Origin: Treponema sp.
GTDB taxonomy: Bacteria; Spirochaetota; Spirochaetia; Treponematales; Treponemataceae
Direction of reading: 5' to 3'
Length of the DNA stretch: 34,055 nt
NCBI GenBank assembly: GCA_017395545.1
Contig: JAFPUF010000104.1
Location: 1 to 34,055, forward strand
Position 1 is the first letter of the stretch, and every line of letters begins with the position of its first letter. The position numbers and the translations under genes are program-made. This document shows positions 1 to 7,361 of this stretch, piece after piece. The notes beneath the pieces are model-generated. The model saw only the letters and a list, made by a program, of their open reading frames with translations. It was not told where the DNA came from and made no database searches.

Positions 1-1879
1 GTTTCTGGCTGAAGTCCGCAATGAACTCAGCTGGTTTTTCTGCAGTCTGAGGAATTACGACATCACAGTAGAACCAGTATTTCCACGGCTTTCCGGCAAT
101 CGGACGTGACTCAAGGCGGTTCATGCTCAGGTTTGCCTCTTTGAAGATTCCGAGTGCGTCATAAAGGGCACCTGCCTCGTTCTTTGTGGTGAAGACGAAA
201 CTTGCCATGTTCGGCTTCTGCTCGCTCCACTGTTTGAGAGGCTCCTCGACATGATTTGCTGCAATCACGACAAAACGTGTGTAGTTGTTCTGCTCGTTCT
301 GGATTCCCTCTTTGAGCACTTCAAGACCGTAAATTGCGGCGTTGCGGGCGTTACAGATTGCAGCGTTTTCGGTTGAGCCTTTTTCGGCTACGAGACTTGC
401 GGCTGTCGCTGTTGAAACTGTGTCCACGGCATTCCATTTCTGGCTTCTGAGGAAATTAGAGCACTGGCTTAAGCCCTGGGGATGAGAGTAGACATTTTTG
501 ATTGTTTCGAGAGTTGCACCCTTAACGCCCAGAAGCGAGTGCTGAATGCGCAAAGTGAGTGCTCCGACGATTGAAATGTCTTCGTACCGGGTGAGGTTGT
601 CGTAGTTATTGTAAACTGAGCCAGCCGTAGAGTTTTCGATCGGGACCATGCCGTATTCAGCCTTTCCATCGACTACAGCCTGAAAAATCTCGTCGAAAGA
701 ATCGACAGTCTGGGCTTCTACAGAATCCTCAAAGAAATTTTCGATTGCCTGCTCGGCATACGCTCCCTTCATGCCGGAGAAAACGCAGACCGGCTTTTTG
801 TGAGTGATTTTTTCTTCATTTGCCTTTTTCTGAGACTCAGCCGAGCGTATGTGAGCGACTTCTTTTCCCATGACAGGAGCAAGAGACTCAATATCGCGCA
901 TGATTTTGTCGAACTGGGCAGGATAAAGTGCCTGTGCTGCATCAGAAAGCGCCTGCTCAGGGTGACAGTGAACCTCAACGATAATACCGTCAGCCCCTGC
1001 CGCAATCGAAGCGAGAGCCATCGGAGGAATTTTGTCACGCACTCCAAGCGCATGGCTCGGGTCAACAATGATTGGAAGGTGAGTCATGCTTCGGAGAACA
1101 GGAATTGCGCTCAAATCAAGGGTGTTTCGTGTTGCCTTTTCGTAAGTTCGGATACCTCGCTCACAGAGAATAACACGGTCAGTACCGGAAGAAAGAAGAT
1201 ATTCCGCGCTCATGAGCCATTCTTCGATAGTAGCTGAAAGACCTCGCTTTAAGATGACAGGTTTTCCGAGTGCGCCGAGCCGTTTGAGAAGCTCGAAGTT
1301 CTGCATGTTGCGTGCTCCGACCTGATAAACATCAACATAATCCTTCATTACAGGAATGTATTCGCTTGCAACAATCTCAGTGACGACAGGAAGACCGTAT
1401 TTTTCGCCGGCTTCCTTGAGATACTTTAAGCCTTCTTCACCAAGCCCCTGGAAAGAATAAGGAGAAGTACGCGGTTTGTAAGCGCCTCCACGAAGCATAG
1501 TCGCTCCGCTTGCAGCCACTGCCTTAGCCGCATCGAGCATCTGCTGACGGCTCTCAACTGCACATGGACCTGCAATCGAAACAAGGCGGCTGCCTCCGAC
1601 ACGGATAATCTGCCCGCGGTTGTTCGGAATTTCTACGATAGTGTTCTCAGGCTTGAATTCTCGTGAAGCCATTTTGTAAGGCTTGGAAATCGGAATGACC
1701 TTCTCGACACCCGGAAGAACCTCAACTTCACGGACATCCATGGCAAGTTTTCCGACAGCAGCAAGGACTGTGCTTTCTTCGCCCTTAACTTCGTTTATTT
1801 TGAAAGAGTGTCCTTTGAGGACAGACTTGATATTGCTTTTTTCGCTTTCGCTTACGCCGTTTTTAAGTACGATAATCAT
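1..1879 (-). CDS. Fused DAHP synthase / prephenate dehydratase with ACT domain (3' end beyond window)
   Basis: Starts at 1879 and stays open to base 1, so the C-terminus is missing; 626 codons are visible. Residues 1-70 resemble the ferredoxin-like regulatory domain of Thermotoga-type DAHP synthase. Residues about 85-345 are a type I-beta DAHP synthase barrel, with GPCAVE, RGGAYKPRTSPYSFQG, LKRG, CERGIRT and VDPSHA motifs. After a short linker (about 345-360), residues 360-545 are prephenate dehydratase, with GAYAEQA, VPIENSTAGSV, YSHPQGLSQC and the catalytic-type NYTRF. Residues 555 onward are an ACT domain with the Phe-binding ESRPI motif. It should catalyse both the first shikimate step (PEP + erythrose-4-phosphate) and prephenate to phenylpyruvate. 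No chorismate mutase domain is visible. There is no Shine-Dalgarno; a TATACT box ends 7 nt before the ATG. Domain calls are confident; the dual activity is inferred. Confidence 0.93.
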   Translation of the reverse strand, partial: MIIVLKNGVSESEKSNIKSVLKGHSFKINEVKGEESTVLAAVGKLAMDVREVEVLPGVEKVIPISKPYKMASREFKPENTIVEIPNNRGQIIRVGGSRLVSIAGPCAVESRQQMLDAAKAVAASGATMLRGGAYKPRTSPYSFQGLGEEGLKYLKEAGEKYGLPVVTEIVASEYIPVMKDYVDVYQVGARNMQNFELLKRLGALGKPVILKRGLSATIEEWLMSAEYLLSSGTDRVILCERGIRTYEKATRNTLDLSAIPVLRSMTHLPIIVDPSHALGVRDKIPPMALASIAAGADGIIVEVHCHPEQALSDAAQALYPAQFDKIMRDIESLAPVMGKEVAHIRSAESQKKANEEKITHKKPVCVFSGMKGAYAEQAIENFFEDSVEAQTVDSFDEIFQAVVDGKAEYGMVPIENSTAGSVYNNYDNLTRYEDISIVGALTLRIQHSLLGVKGATLETIKNVYSHPQGLSQCSNFLRSQKWNAVDTVSTATAASLVAEKGSTENAAICNARNAAIYGLEVLKEGIQNEQNNYTRFVVIAANHVEEPLKQWSEQKPNMASFVFTTKNEAGALYDALGIFKEANLSMNRLESRPIAGKPWKYWFYCDVVIPQTAEKPAEFIADFSQK

Positions 1880-1886
1880 AGAGCGG

Positions 1887-1892
1887 AGTATA
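1887..1892 (-). promoter_or_regulatory. -10 box (TATACT) of the DAHP synthase fusion gene
   Basis: On the minus strand TATACT is followed by only 7 nt (1886-1880) before the ATG at 1879. A start point about 7 nt after the box would fall on or next to the start codon, giving a leaderless or nearly leaderless mRNA. No convincing -35 hexamer is visible. It overlaps the upstream region of the divergent promoter at 1911-1919. Confidence 0.5.
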
Positions 1893-1910
1893 TCAAAAAA
1901 CTGTAAAAAA

Positions 1911-1919
1911 TGCTATAAT
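1911..1919 (+). promoter_or_regulatory. Extended -10 promoter (TGCTATAAT) of the MBL-fold gene
   Basis: A perfect TATAAT with the TG extension ends 8 nt before the ATG at 1928, and no ribosome binding site lies between. The -35 position (about 1891-1896, TATCAA) is poor, as is usual for extended -10 promoters, and it overlaps the -10 box of the opposite gene. Confidence 0.6.
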
Positions 1920-1927
1920 CTGCCAGT

Positions 1928-2875
1928 ATGTCAGTCACAAGCGAGCAGCTGATTCCACTTTCAGCTCACATTTCTTATCTTCGTATGCCGACAAACATCG
2001 GCTTTCTGCATCTTGAATCTGAAAAAGACGGCGACTGCATTTATCTGGTCGATTCTGGAAACGATGAGACGACCGGCATGCGGATTCTTGACTTTATAAA
2101 AGAGAATTTTCCAGAAAGCTCACTTCGTGCAATTCTGAACACTCACAGCCATGCAGATCATTGCGGCGGAAACTCTTATCTTGTCCGCCAGACCGGATGC
2201 GAAGTCTGGGCTTCAAAAGGTGAGGCCTATCTTATGGAATTTCCGGACATTGAGACTCAGCTTGTCTGGGGAGGAACCCCGATTCACGACATCCGCTCAA
2301 AATATCTTCTTGCAGAGGCCTGCCGGGTTTCAAAAGTTTTCAATGGTGAGGAAGAAATTTTACTTCCCTGCAAAGAAGGAAATATCTCCGTGCAGGTTAT
2401 CAGTCTGCCTGGTCATTATGTCGATCAGGTCGGCTTCCTGTTCACCGATACCGACGGAAAAAAAGTCTGCTTTGCGGGTGATGTTCTTTCAGGGCGTAAT
2501 TCAATAAAAAAACACTGGATTCAGTATCTCCTTGACGAAACAAAAACAAAAGAATCTTTAATGAAGATTTCAAAACTCGAGGCTGACTTTTTCATTCCCG
2601 GTCACGGAGATATCGTCAATGCTGTCGAAGGAATTGCCGAACTTAACCTTCTTGCGATTCTTGAAACAGAAGATATGATTCTTGATGAACTCAAATCTCC
2701 GAAAACGATGGAAGAACTTTTAAAAGCCGTCGCAGACCGCAGTAACATCACCTTAAAAACGAGCCAGTTTTGTTTAATCGGAAGCACGCTCCGTTCTTAT
2801 GTAAGCGGTCTTTACGAGTCCAAAAAAATTGACTACTCAATCGAAGACAACCGGATGCTCTGGCGAAAAATCTAA
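1928..2875 (+). CDS. Metallo-beta-lactamase-fold hydrolase
   Basis: A 315-residue cytoplasmic protein with no signal peptide. The binuclear zinc site is complete: H73-S-H75-A-D77-H78 in NTHSHADHCGG, then H163 (LPGH), D185 (FAGD) and H226 (PGHGD). The C-terminal ~80 residues (240-315) look like the winged-helix extension found in several MBL hydrolases. The substrate cannot be read from the sequence; the family includes glyoxalase II-like thioesterases, lactonases and many uncharacterised hydrolases. It is divergent from the aromatic biosynthesis gene across 48 bp and is followed 78 bp later by flgF on the same strand. The chosen ATG is the only one consistent with the -10 box 8 nt upstream and with family alignment. 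Fold call is confident; function is open. Confidence 0.88.
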   Translation: MSVTSEQLIPLSAHISYLRMPTNIGFLHLESEKDGDCIYLVDSGNDETTGMRILDFIKENFPESSLRAILNTHSHADHCGGNSYLVRQTGCEVWASKGEAYLMEFPDIETQLVWGGTPIHDIRSKYLLAEACRVSKVFNGEEEILLPCKEGNISVQVISLPGHYVDQVGFLFTDTDGKKVCFAGDVLSGRNSIKKHWIQYLLDETKTKESLMKISKLEADFFIPGHGDIVNAVEGIAELNLLAILETEDMILDELKSPKTMEELLKAVADRSNITLKTSQFCLIGSTLRSYVSGLYESKKIDYSIEDNRMLWRKI

Positions 2876-2953
2876 GGAAGTGCTAATGAACTGCCCCTGG
2901 ATTCCGATAATCAACATATAGAAAAAAATAATTTTCTTTATGAGGGGTAAAAC

Positions 2954-3748
2954 ATGATTCGTGGCTGGTATATCGGTTCAAGCGGAATGAACGCTCAGCA
3001 GAACAGACTCGACACTATTGCAAACAACCTGGCCAATGTTGATACGGCCGGCTTCAAACGGGACGAGACTTCTACAAAAACATTCTCAGAACTTTTGCTG
3101 AGACGAACTGAGGCTGACGGTGTTTACAAGACACCTTTTGGCTCTGCAGATGCAGCCCCGATTATTGGAAAAATCGGTCTCGGCGTTGAGACTAACGAAA
3201 ATTTCACGGTCTTCGAGCAGGGCTCTTTCCGCGGAACGAATACGAACACTGATATGGCTCTGGCAGGCGAGGGCTTTTTTGCCGTAGAAACGCCGGGCGG
3301 TGAACGCTACACACGAAACGGAAACTTTATTCTTGGAAAAGAAGGAATCCTCCTTACAAAAGACGGCTATCCTCTTCTTGGTGAAAACGGTGAAATCCGC
3401 GTTCCGGATGATAAATTCATCGTTAATGAAGACGGAATTGTCACGACAAAAGACAATGAGGTAATCGACAGAATTAAAATTGTCCGCTTTGATAACGAAC
3501 GCTACCTCAAAAAAATGGGAAATTCACTCTGGTCATCAAACAATATTTCCGGAGAAGCATACATCGCAGAAGGTATGGAACGACCGAAAATGCTTCAGGG
3601 CTACATGGAGACCAGCAATGTAAATGTCGTGAACGAAATGGTCAAGATGATTGAGGTGAACCGCGCTTACGAGGCAAGCCAGAAGACAATCCAGAGCGAG
3701 GACAGCATGATGCAGACTCTCTGGAACAAAGTCGCACTGTCACGCTAA
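2954..3748 (+). CDS. flgF: Flagellar basal-body rod protein FlgF/FlhO-like
   Basis: A 264-residue axial protein of the rod/hook family that would assemble into the proximal rod of the periplasmic flagellum. The N-terminal rod signature is clear (residues 1-35, with SSGMNAQQNRLDTIANNLANVDT, split here as SSGMNAQQNRLD and TIANNLANVDTAGFKR). The conserved C-terminal helix runs through ETSNVNVVNEMVKMIEVNRAYEASQK (given as ETSNVNVVNEM, then VNRAYEASQK). The central FAVETPGGERYTRNGNF segment is the usual second conserved patch. A GAGGGGT Shine-Dalgarno lies 5 nt before the ATG. Length fits FlgF/FlhO; FlgG is similar in size, so FlgG is the alternative name. No other flagellar gene is nearby, whereas in many spirochaetes flhO and flgG are adjacent. 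Its stop lies 2 bp from the stop of the opposing J-domain gene. Confidence 0.85.
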   Translation: MIRGWYIGSSGMNAQQNRLDTIANNLANVDTAGFKRDETSTKTFSELLLRRTEADGVYKTPFGSADAAPIIGKIGLGVETNENFTVFEQGSFRGTNTNTDMALAGEGFFAVETPGGERYTRNGNFILGKEGILLTKDGYPLLGENGEIRVPDDKFIVNEDGIVTTKDNEVIDRIKIVRFDNERYLKKMGNSLWSSNNISGEAYIAEGMERPKMLQGYMETSNVNVVNEMVKMIEVNRAYEASQKTIQSEDSMMQTLWNKVALSR

Positions 3749-3750
3749 AC

Positions 3751-4212
3751 TTAATTCGAAAACCAGTTTTCAATGACCGCCCACTCTTTAAGGAGCCGGG
3801 CGGTTTTTTCTTTTGCAACTTTCTGAAGAACCGGGTTGTCGTTCCGTCTGTCGGGGTGGTAGTACATCAGTTTTTCACGGTAGATTTTTTTTGCCTCATC
3901 GAACCCTGCATTTTCAGGAATTCCGACAAAACTAAGGGCTTTTTTTACTTCTTCAGGGATTATTTTTGTTATTGGGGCAGGTGTTCTTATTTTTTCCCGT
4001 GGAATCCTTATGCCTGTCTGATTTTTTTTATTTTCAGAAGTTCTGGAGGCTTCTTTTTTAGGAGAGGCGTTTTCATTTTTTTCTGGATTCTTTTTTTCTT
4101 CTTTCGGGATATAAAAAAACTGGACTTCGGGAGAATCTTTACTGGTTTCCGGGAGTTCTCCCGTTCTAAGTGCTTCGCTGAGCAGATCGCCCAGCTTATC
4201 GTACATTGTCAT
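3751..4212 (-). CDS. Short J-domain (DnaJ-like) protein
   Basis: A 153-residue protein. The first ~30 residues are acidic, residues 35-75 form a Lys/Glu/Asn-rich low-complexity linker, and residues about 87-150 are a J domain with the HPD tripeptide at 119-121 (YYHPDRR). It should stimulate the ATPase of a DnaK-type Hsp70. It has no G/F region, zinc fingers or substrate-binding domain, and the J domain is C-terminal, as in specialised co-chaperones rather than DnaJ itself. An alternative ATG lies two codons downstream (4206), and no Shine-Dalgarno is evident for either. Its coding 3' end contains the terminator of flgF. The client is unknown. Confidence 0.75.
   Translation of the reverse strand: MTMYDKLGDLLSEALRTGELPETSKDSPEVQFFYIPKEEKKNPEKNENASPKKEASRTSENKKNQTGIRIPREKIRTPAPITKIIPEEVKKALSFVGIPENAGFDEAKKIYREKLMYYHPDRRNDNPVLQKVAKEKTARLLKEWAVIENWFSN
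3775..3809 (+). terminator. Intrinsic terminator for flgF, inside the opposing J-domain gene
   Basis: ACCGCCC (3776-3782) pairs with GGGCGGT (3798-3804), with a possible extra G-U pair at 3775/3805 and a 15-nt loop. It is followed by TTTTTT and more T after one C. It begins 27 nt after the flgF stop, but on the opposite strand it encodes C-terminal residues of the J-domain protein. Confidence 0.75.
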
Positions 4213-4230
4213 TTGTTATCCACAGAAAGG

Positions 4231-4311
4231 CACAGATTTCCACAGATTTTTGTATTTCAGATTTTAATTAAAAAACATTTAATCTGTGATAATCTCTGTG
4301 TTAATCTGTGG
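4231..4311. repeat. CACAGATT/AATCTGTG inverted repeat cluster
   Basis: CACAGATT (4231) and CCACAGATT (4240) face AATCTGTG (4281), AATCTCTGTG (4291) and AATCTGTGG (4303), so several alternative hairpins can form. The same motif set recurs at 24261-24297. It lies between the start of the J-domain gene and the end of glgC. Confidence 0.6.
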
Positions 4312-4336
4312 TTAAATTTTAGCAACATTCAAAGAG

Positions 4337-4372
4337 AACACTGATTAATTCTCCATTGAATTAATCAGTGTT
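4337..4372 (-). terminator. Hairpin downstream of glgC
   Basis: A perfect 15-bp stem, AACACTGATTAATTC (4337-4351) with GAATTAATCAGTGTT (4358-4372), and a 6-nt loop, placed 4 nt after the glgC stop. There is no strong T run after it on the minus strand, so it may be a weak terminator or a 3' stability element. Confidence 0.5.
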
Positions 4373-4375
4373 TCC

Positions 4376-5686
4376 TTAGATTACCGTTCCGGATGGAATT
4401 ACTGCACCTTTTCGGATTACGATGATTCCGTCAGAACTGTAGAATGAGATACCGCTTTCAAGTCTGTTCTCTCCGTCAGGATAAGACTTTCCGTCGACAT
4501 TGATTCTTACATTGTCGCCGATTGCAGCATCTTTGTCGATGATGGCCTTTGCGATTTTGCAGTTTTTTCCGATACCGATATTCGGCTTTCCTGCTTTTTT
4601 GTTGTCGTCTTTTGTTTCTTCATTTTCGTAGAAGTCAGCGCCCATCGTGATAACGCCGTTAAGTTCACAGCCCTCATTGATGACTGTTCGGACACCGATT
4701 ACGGATTTTGTGATGTTCTTTGCGTTGATGACCATACATCCTTCTGAGAGAATGCTGTTCTCAATGTGCGGAGCGCCGTTGATTTTTGGCGGCGGAAGGT
4801 TTCGCATGTGAGTGTAGATTGGAGCATCAGCGTCGTAGAAGTTGAACGGAGGAATGTCGTTCGTGAGGTCGAGGGTAGAGTTGTAGAAGCTTCGGATTGT
4901 ACCGATATCTTCCCAGTAACCGTTGAAGATGTATGAATTGACCTTCTTGTTTTTGATTGAGCGCGGAATGATTTCCTTGCCGAAGTCAGTGAAGGAGTTG
5001 TCGAGGGCTTCCTCCATTGTTTTTGCGTTGAAAATGTAGATACCCATTGATGCGAGGTATTCTTTTTCTGGAGGAAGGTCACCGCGTGCTTTTTCAGGAA
5101 TTTTCCAGTTGCCACTTTTGAGGACGTCTACCGAAGGTTTTTCTATGAATTCTGTGATTGCCTGTTTTGAGTCAATCTTCATGATTCCGAAACCTGTTGC
5201 GTCACGCTCGTTTACTGCTGTCGTTGCGATTGTGATGTCAGCACCACTCTTGATATGGCTGTCCATGAAAGCCTTGAGATCCATACGGTAGAGCTGGTCA
5301 CCTGAAAGGATGATGTAGTGGGTCGGATTCTGAGACTTGAAGTGGATGAAGTTCTTGCGTACTGCGTCGGCGGTTCCTTCAAACCAGCCTGAGTGTTCCA
5401 GAGTCTGCTCAGCGGCCAGAATTTCGACGAAACCTTTTGAAAAACGGTCGAAATTGTATGAATTTGTGATGTGATGATGAAGGGAAGCTGAGTTGAACTG
5501 TGTTAAAAGATATATTTTTCTGTAACCAGAGTTAATGCAGTTTGAAATCGGGATGTCTACGATGCGGTATTTTCCGCCGAACGGAACTGCCGGTTTTGAA
5601 CGCTCTTTTGTAAGCGGGTAAAGACGTGTTCCTTTACCGCCGCCCAAGATGATTGCTAGAACTCGAGGTTCATTTGAATGTGCCAT
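4376..5686 (-). CDS. glgC: Glucose-1-phosphate adenylyltransferase (ADP-glucose pyrophosphorylase)
   Basis: A 436-residue enzyme making ADP-glucose from ATP and glucose-1-phosphate, the committed step of bacterial glycogen synthesis. The nucleotidyltransferase signature GGGKGTRLYPLT is at residues 15-26, followed by the family segments KPAVPFGGKYRIVDIPISNC, LSGDQLYRMD (metal-binding Asp) and the sugar-binding FIEKP. Residues about 300-436 form the left-handed beta-helix typical of GlgC, with a charged loop around EENETKDDNKK-like residues that looks longer than usual. Length matches the family. The Shine-Dalgarno AGGAG is 8 nt before the ATG. It sits directly after the terminator of the upstream gene and appears to have its own promoter in that terminator's loop. 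malQ at 25410 is a functional partner elsewhere in the window. Confidence 0.95.
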   Translation of the reverse strand: MAHSNEPRVLAIILGGGKGTRLYPLTKERSKPAVPFGGKYRIVDIPISNCINSGYRKIYLLTQFNSASLHHHITNSYNFDRFSKGFVEILAAEQTLEHSGWFEGTADAVRKNFIHFKSQNPTHYIILSGDQLYRMDLKAFMDSHIKSGADITIATTAVNERDATGFGIMKIDSKQAITEFIEKPSVDVLKSGNWKIPEKARGDLPPEKEYLASMGIYIFNAKTMEEALDNSFTDFGKEIIPRSIKNKKVNSYIFNGYWEDIGTIRSFYNSTLDLTNDIPPFNFYDADAPIYTHMRNLPPPKINGAPHIENSILSEGCMVINAKNITKSVIGVRTVINEGCELNGVITMGADFYENEETKDDNKKAGKPNIGIGKNCKIAKAIIDKDAAIGDNVRINVDGKSYPDGENRLESGISFYSSDGIIVIRKGAVIPSGTVI

Positions 5687-5700
5687 AGTTGATGCTCCTG

Positions 5701-5758
5701 AAAAAAAATGAGATATTTAGGTTTAATCTTATCTTTAAATGATAAACCCAAATATCTC
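5701..5758 (-). terminator. Intrinsic terminator between the transglutaminase-like gene and glgC
   Basis: Arms 5743-5758 and 5710-5725 form a 16-bp stem (one G-U pair in minus-strand RNA) with a 17-nt loop, followed on the minus strand by A then eight T (5708-5701). The T run ends only 14 nt before the glgC start codon. Confidence 0.85.
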
Positions 5759-5767
5759 TTATTGCAA
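5739..5767 (-). promoter_or_regulatory. Likely glgC promoter embedded in the terminator
   Basis: On the minus strand, TTGCAA (5767-5762) and TATCAT (5744-5739) are separated by exactly 17 bp. The predicted start, near 5732, is in the terminator loop. A transcript from here would carry only one arm of the hairpin and so escape termination. Confidence 0.5.
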
Positions 5768-5786
5768 ATAGAATTTTAGATGAATC

Positions 5787-7349
5787 TTAGTTAAATTTCT
5801 TTACTGCCCTGCTCGGGAACGGAACGCTTATGTCGGATCCTGGAACTGTGACGGGTTTGTACTCTTTCCAGGCTTCTTCGACAGGAAGCAGAAGCCGTTC
5901 TTTCGGGTATTTGTTCCACTGCCTGATCCCGAGTGTCATCGCAAGGTCAAAAGAGTCCTGCGGAACCGTGATTTCGAGCGGGATCCAGTTCTTTCCGTTC
6001 TGATGAACGAATTTTCCGCTTCCGAAGATTCTCTCAGCCTCAGCCTTAGAAACTCCTGAGTCGTAAGCCATGTAAATGTGCCCGGGAATCGTGATGAGGG
6101 CCGTTGAAACACCGAGAGCCTCAAGCATTGAGCAGTTTAGGATTGAAAGATCGTCGCAGTCGCCGCCATAGTAGAGAAGCGTCTGGTATGGGAACTGCAA
6201 AAAGTCGATGCTTTCAACGTCTGAAGTTGAGAATACGCTTGAAGGGTCAAGAACATAGTTTATTCCGTAAGACTTGAGGACTTCGTAGACTGCCTTTGCA
6301 TATGTGTGGTTCGGAGCCGCTTTCTGACCGATTGTGTCCTTGAGGGCGAGCGTAATCTGGCGGGCAAATCGTTCTGCCGCACCGTCTTTTGCCGAAATGA
6401 ATGCAGCCGCCTGACGGTCGTCCTTCCATGACATAGAGTTTCTCGTAAGGGTCTGGAGAGGAAGTGTCTGTCTGAAGGTTGTTGTCGAGCCGAGGTTTTT
6501 GTAGGTTACGGTAAGTTCTGCCTCACTCGTCTTATTCTGAAGCTGCGAAAGAATTCCTTCGTTGAAGAATGCAGTGAGCTTTGCGTCGAAATTTTCGCCC
6601 GGTTTGATTCTGTCGTAAGAAGCAATGACTTTCGGGGCAGACATGAACTGCTCGATAAATACGGAAACCTCAATATCCGTGATGTCTGTCTTTTCGATGT
6701 TCGTGAACGAAACCTGACCGAAACTGTTCTCATCGTATCGTGCGTAGAAAATCGGGAAGATTGATTCTGTCTCGTAATTATCAATGGCGATTCCTGTCGA
6801 TGACGAAAGAACTTTTGTAAGGTTTATGCTGATTCCAAGTCCCAGTTCAAGCGTGCTGAAAAAATTCTCCGGCTTTGTGTAGTAGCTTTTATATCCGGTG
6901 AAAAGAGAGGCTTTCAAAGTTGGTGAGATATAGAAATTTCCTGAAAGCCGTGCTCCGAGAGAAATGCCGCTTGTGCTCTCAAGTTCAAGGTCTGAGTCCT
7001 CCGGGAAGAACCAGATTCCGCCGTATCCTTCGAGCGACGCCGAGAGTCTGTCGCTGATTCTGTAATTGTAGCCTGCTGCAAAATCAAAGTCATAAACTTT
7101 CATTCTGTCGAGACCTTCCGCAGAAAGAAAGAAAGGGCTCGCCTGCAGGGAGAAGTAGACTTCGTCACGCTTCCTGAGGTTGAAGGTGCTGAAATCAAGT
7201 GAGAGGGTGCCTCCGAGCGCGCTGTCGAATTCATCTGAAAATGTAATTCCATAAGCCGGAAGCAGTCTTGCTGAAAATTCAAGCGCAGAAATCTGGTATG
7301 AGAAAATCAGAAGAAGAAATGTGAAAAAGAAAGGTCGTTTGAACTTCAT
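5787..7349 (-). CDS. Secreted protein with barrel-like N-terminus and transglutaminase-like domain
   Basis: A 520-residue protein. Residues 1-22 are a signal peptide ending near SALEF. Residues 25-190 are rich in alternating aromatic/Gly beta-strands like a small outer-membrane barrel (LGARLSGNFYISPTLKASLF). Residues about 220-300 look like an Ig-like beta domain. Residues 325-475 are a transglutaminase/protease-like core: C398 in GGDCDDLSIL, H424 in IPGHIYMAYD, and E459 in WIPLEIT at the usual Asp position. This suggests a papain-like thiol hydrolase or amidase acting in the periplasm; the substrate is unknown. It is paralogous to the gene 12 bp upstream (7362-9242), which keeps the fold but lacks the catalytic residues. 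A GGGGGAAG Shine-Dalgarno precedes the ATG. The pair is probably co-transcribed and ended by the terminator at 5701-5758. Confidence 0.8.
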   Translation of the reverse strand: MKFKRPFFFTFLLLIFSYQISALEFSARLLPAYGITFSDEFDSALGGTLSLDFSTFNLRKRDEVYFSLQASPFFLSAEGLDRMKVYDFDFAAGYNYRISDRLSASLEGYGGIWFFPEDSDLELESTSGISLGARLSGNFYISPTLKASLFTGYKSYYTKPENFFSTLELGLGISINLTKVLSSSTGIAIDNYETESIFPIFYARYDENSFGQVSFTNIEKTDITDIEVSVFIEQFMSAPKVIASYDRIKPGENFDAKLTAFFNEGILSQLQNKTSEAELTVTYKNLGSTTTFRQTLPLQTLTRNSMSWKDDRQAAAFISAKDGAAERFARQITLALKDTIGQKAAPNHTYAKAVYEVLKSYGINYVLDPSSVFSTSDVESIDFLQFPYQTLLYYGGDCDDLSILNCSMLEALGVSTALITIPGHIYMAYDSGVSKAEAERIFGSGKFVHQNGKNWIPLEITVPQDSFDLAMTLGIRQWNKYPKERLLLPVEEAWKEYKPVTVPGSDISVPFPSRAVKKFN

Positions 7350-7361
7350 TTTTCTTCCCCC

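Noticed and set aside
800..1237. 145-codon open frame on the plus strand
   Set aside because: It is antisense to the DAHP synthase barrel and its conserved motifs; no ribosome site or family resemblance.
4216..4224. DnaA box (TTATCCACA), possible replication origin
   Set aside because: A single perfect match next to a CACAG-rich repeat, with no cluster of boxes, no AT-rich unwinding region of note, and no dnaA/dnaN/gyrB genes nearby.
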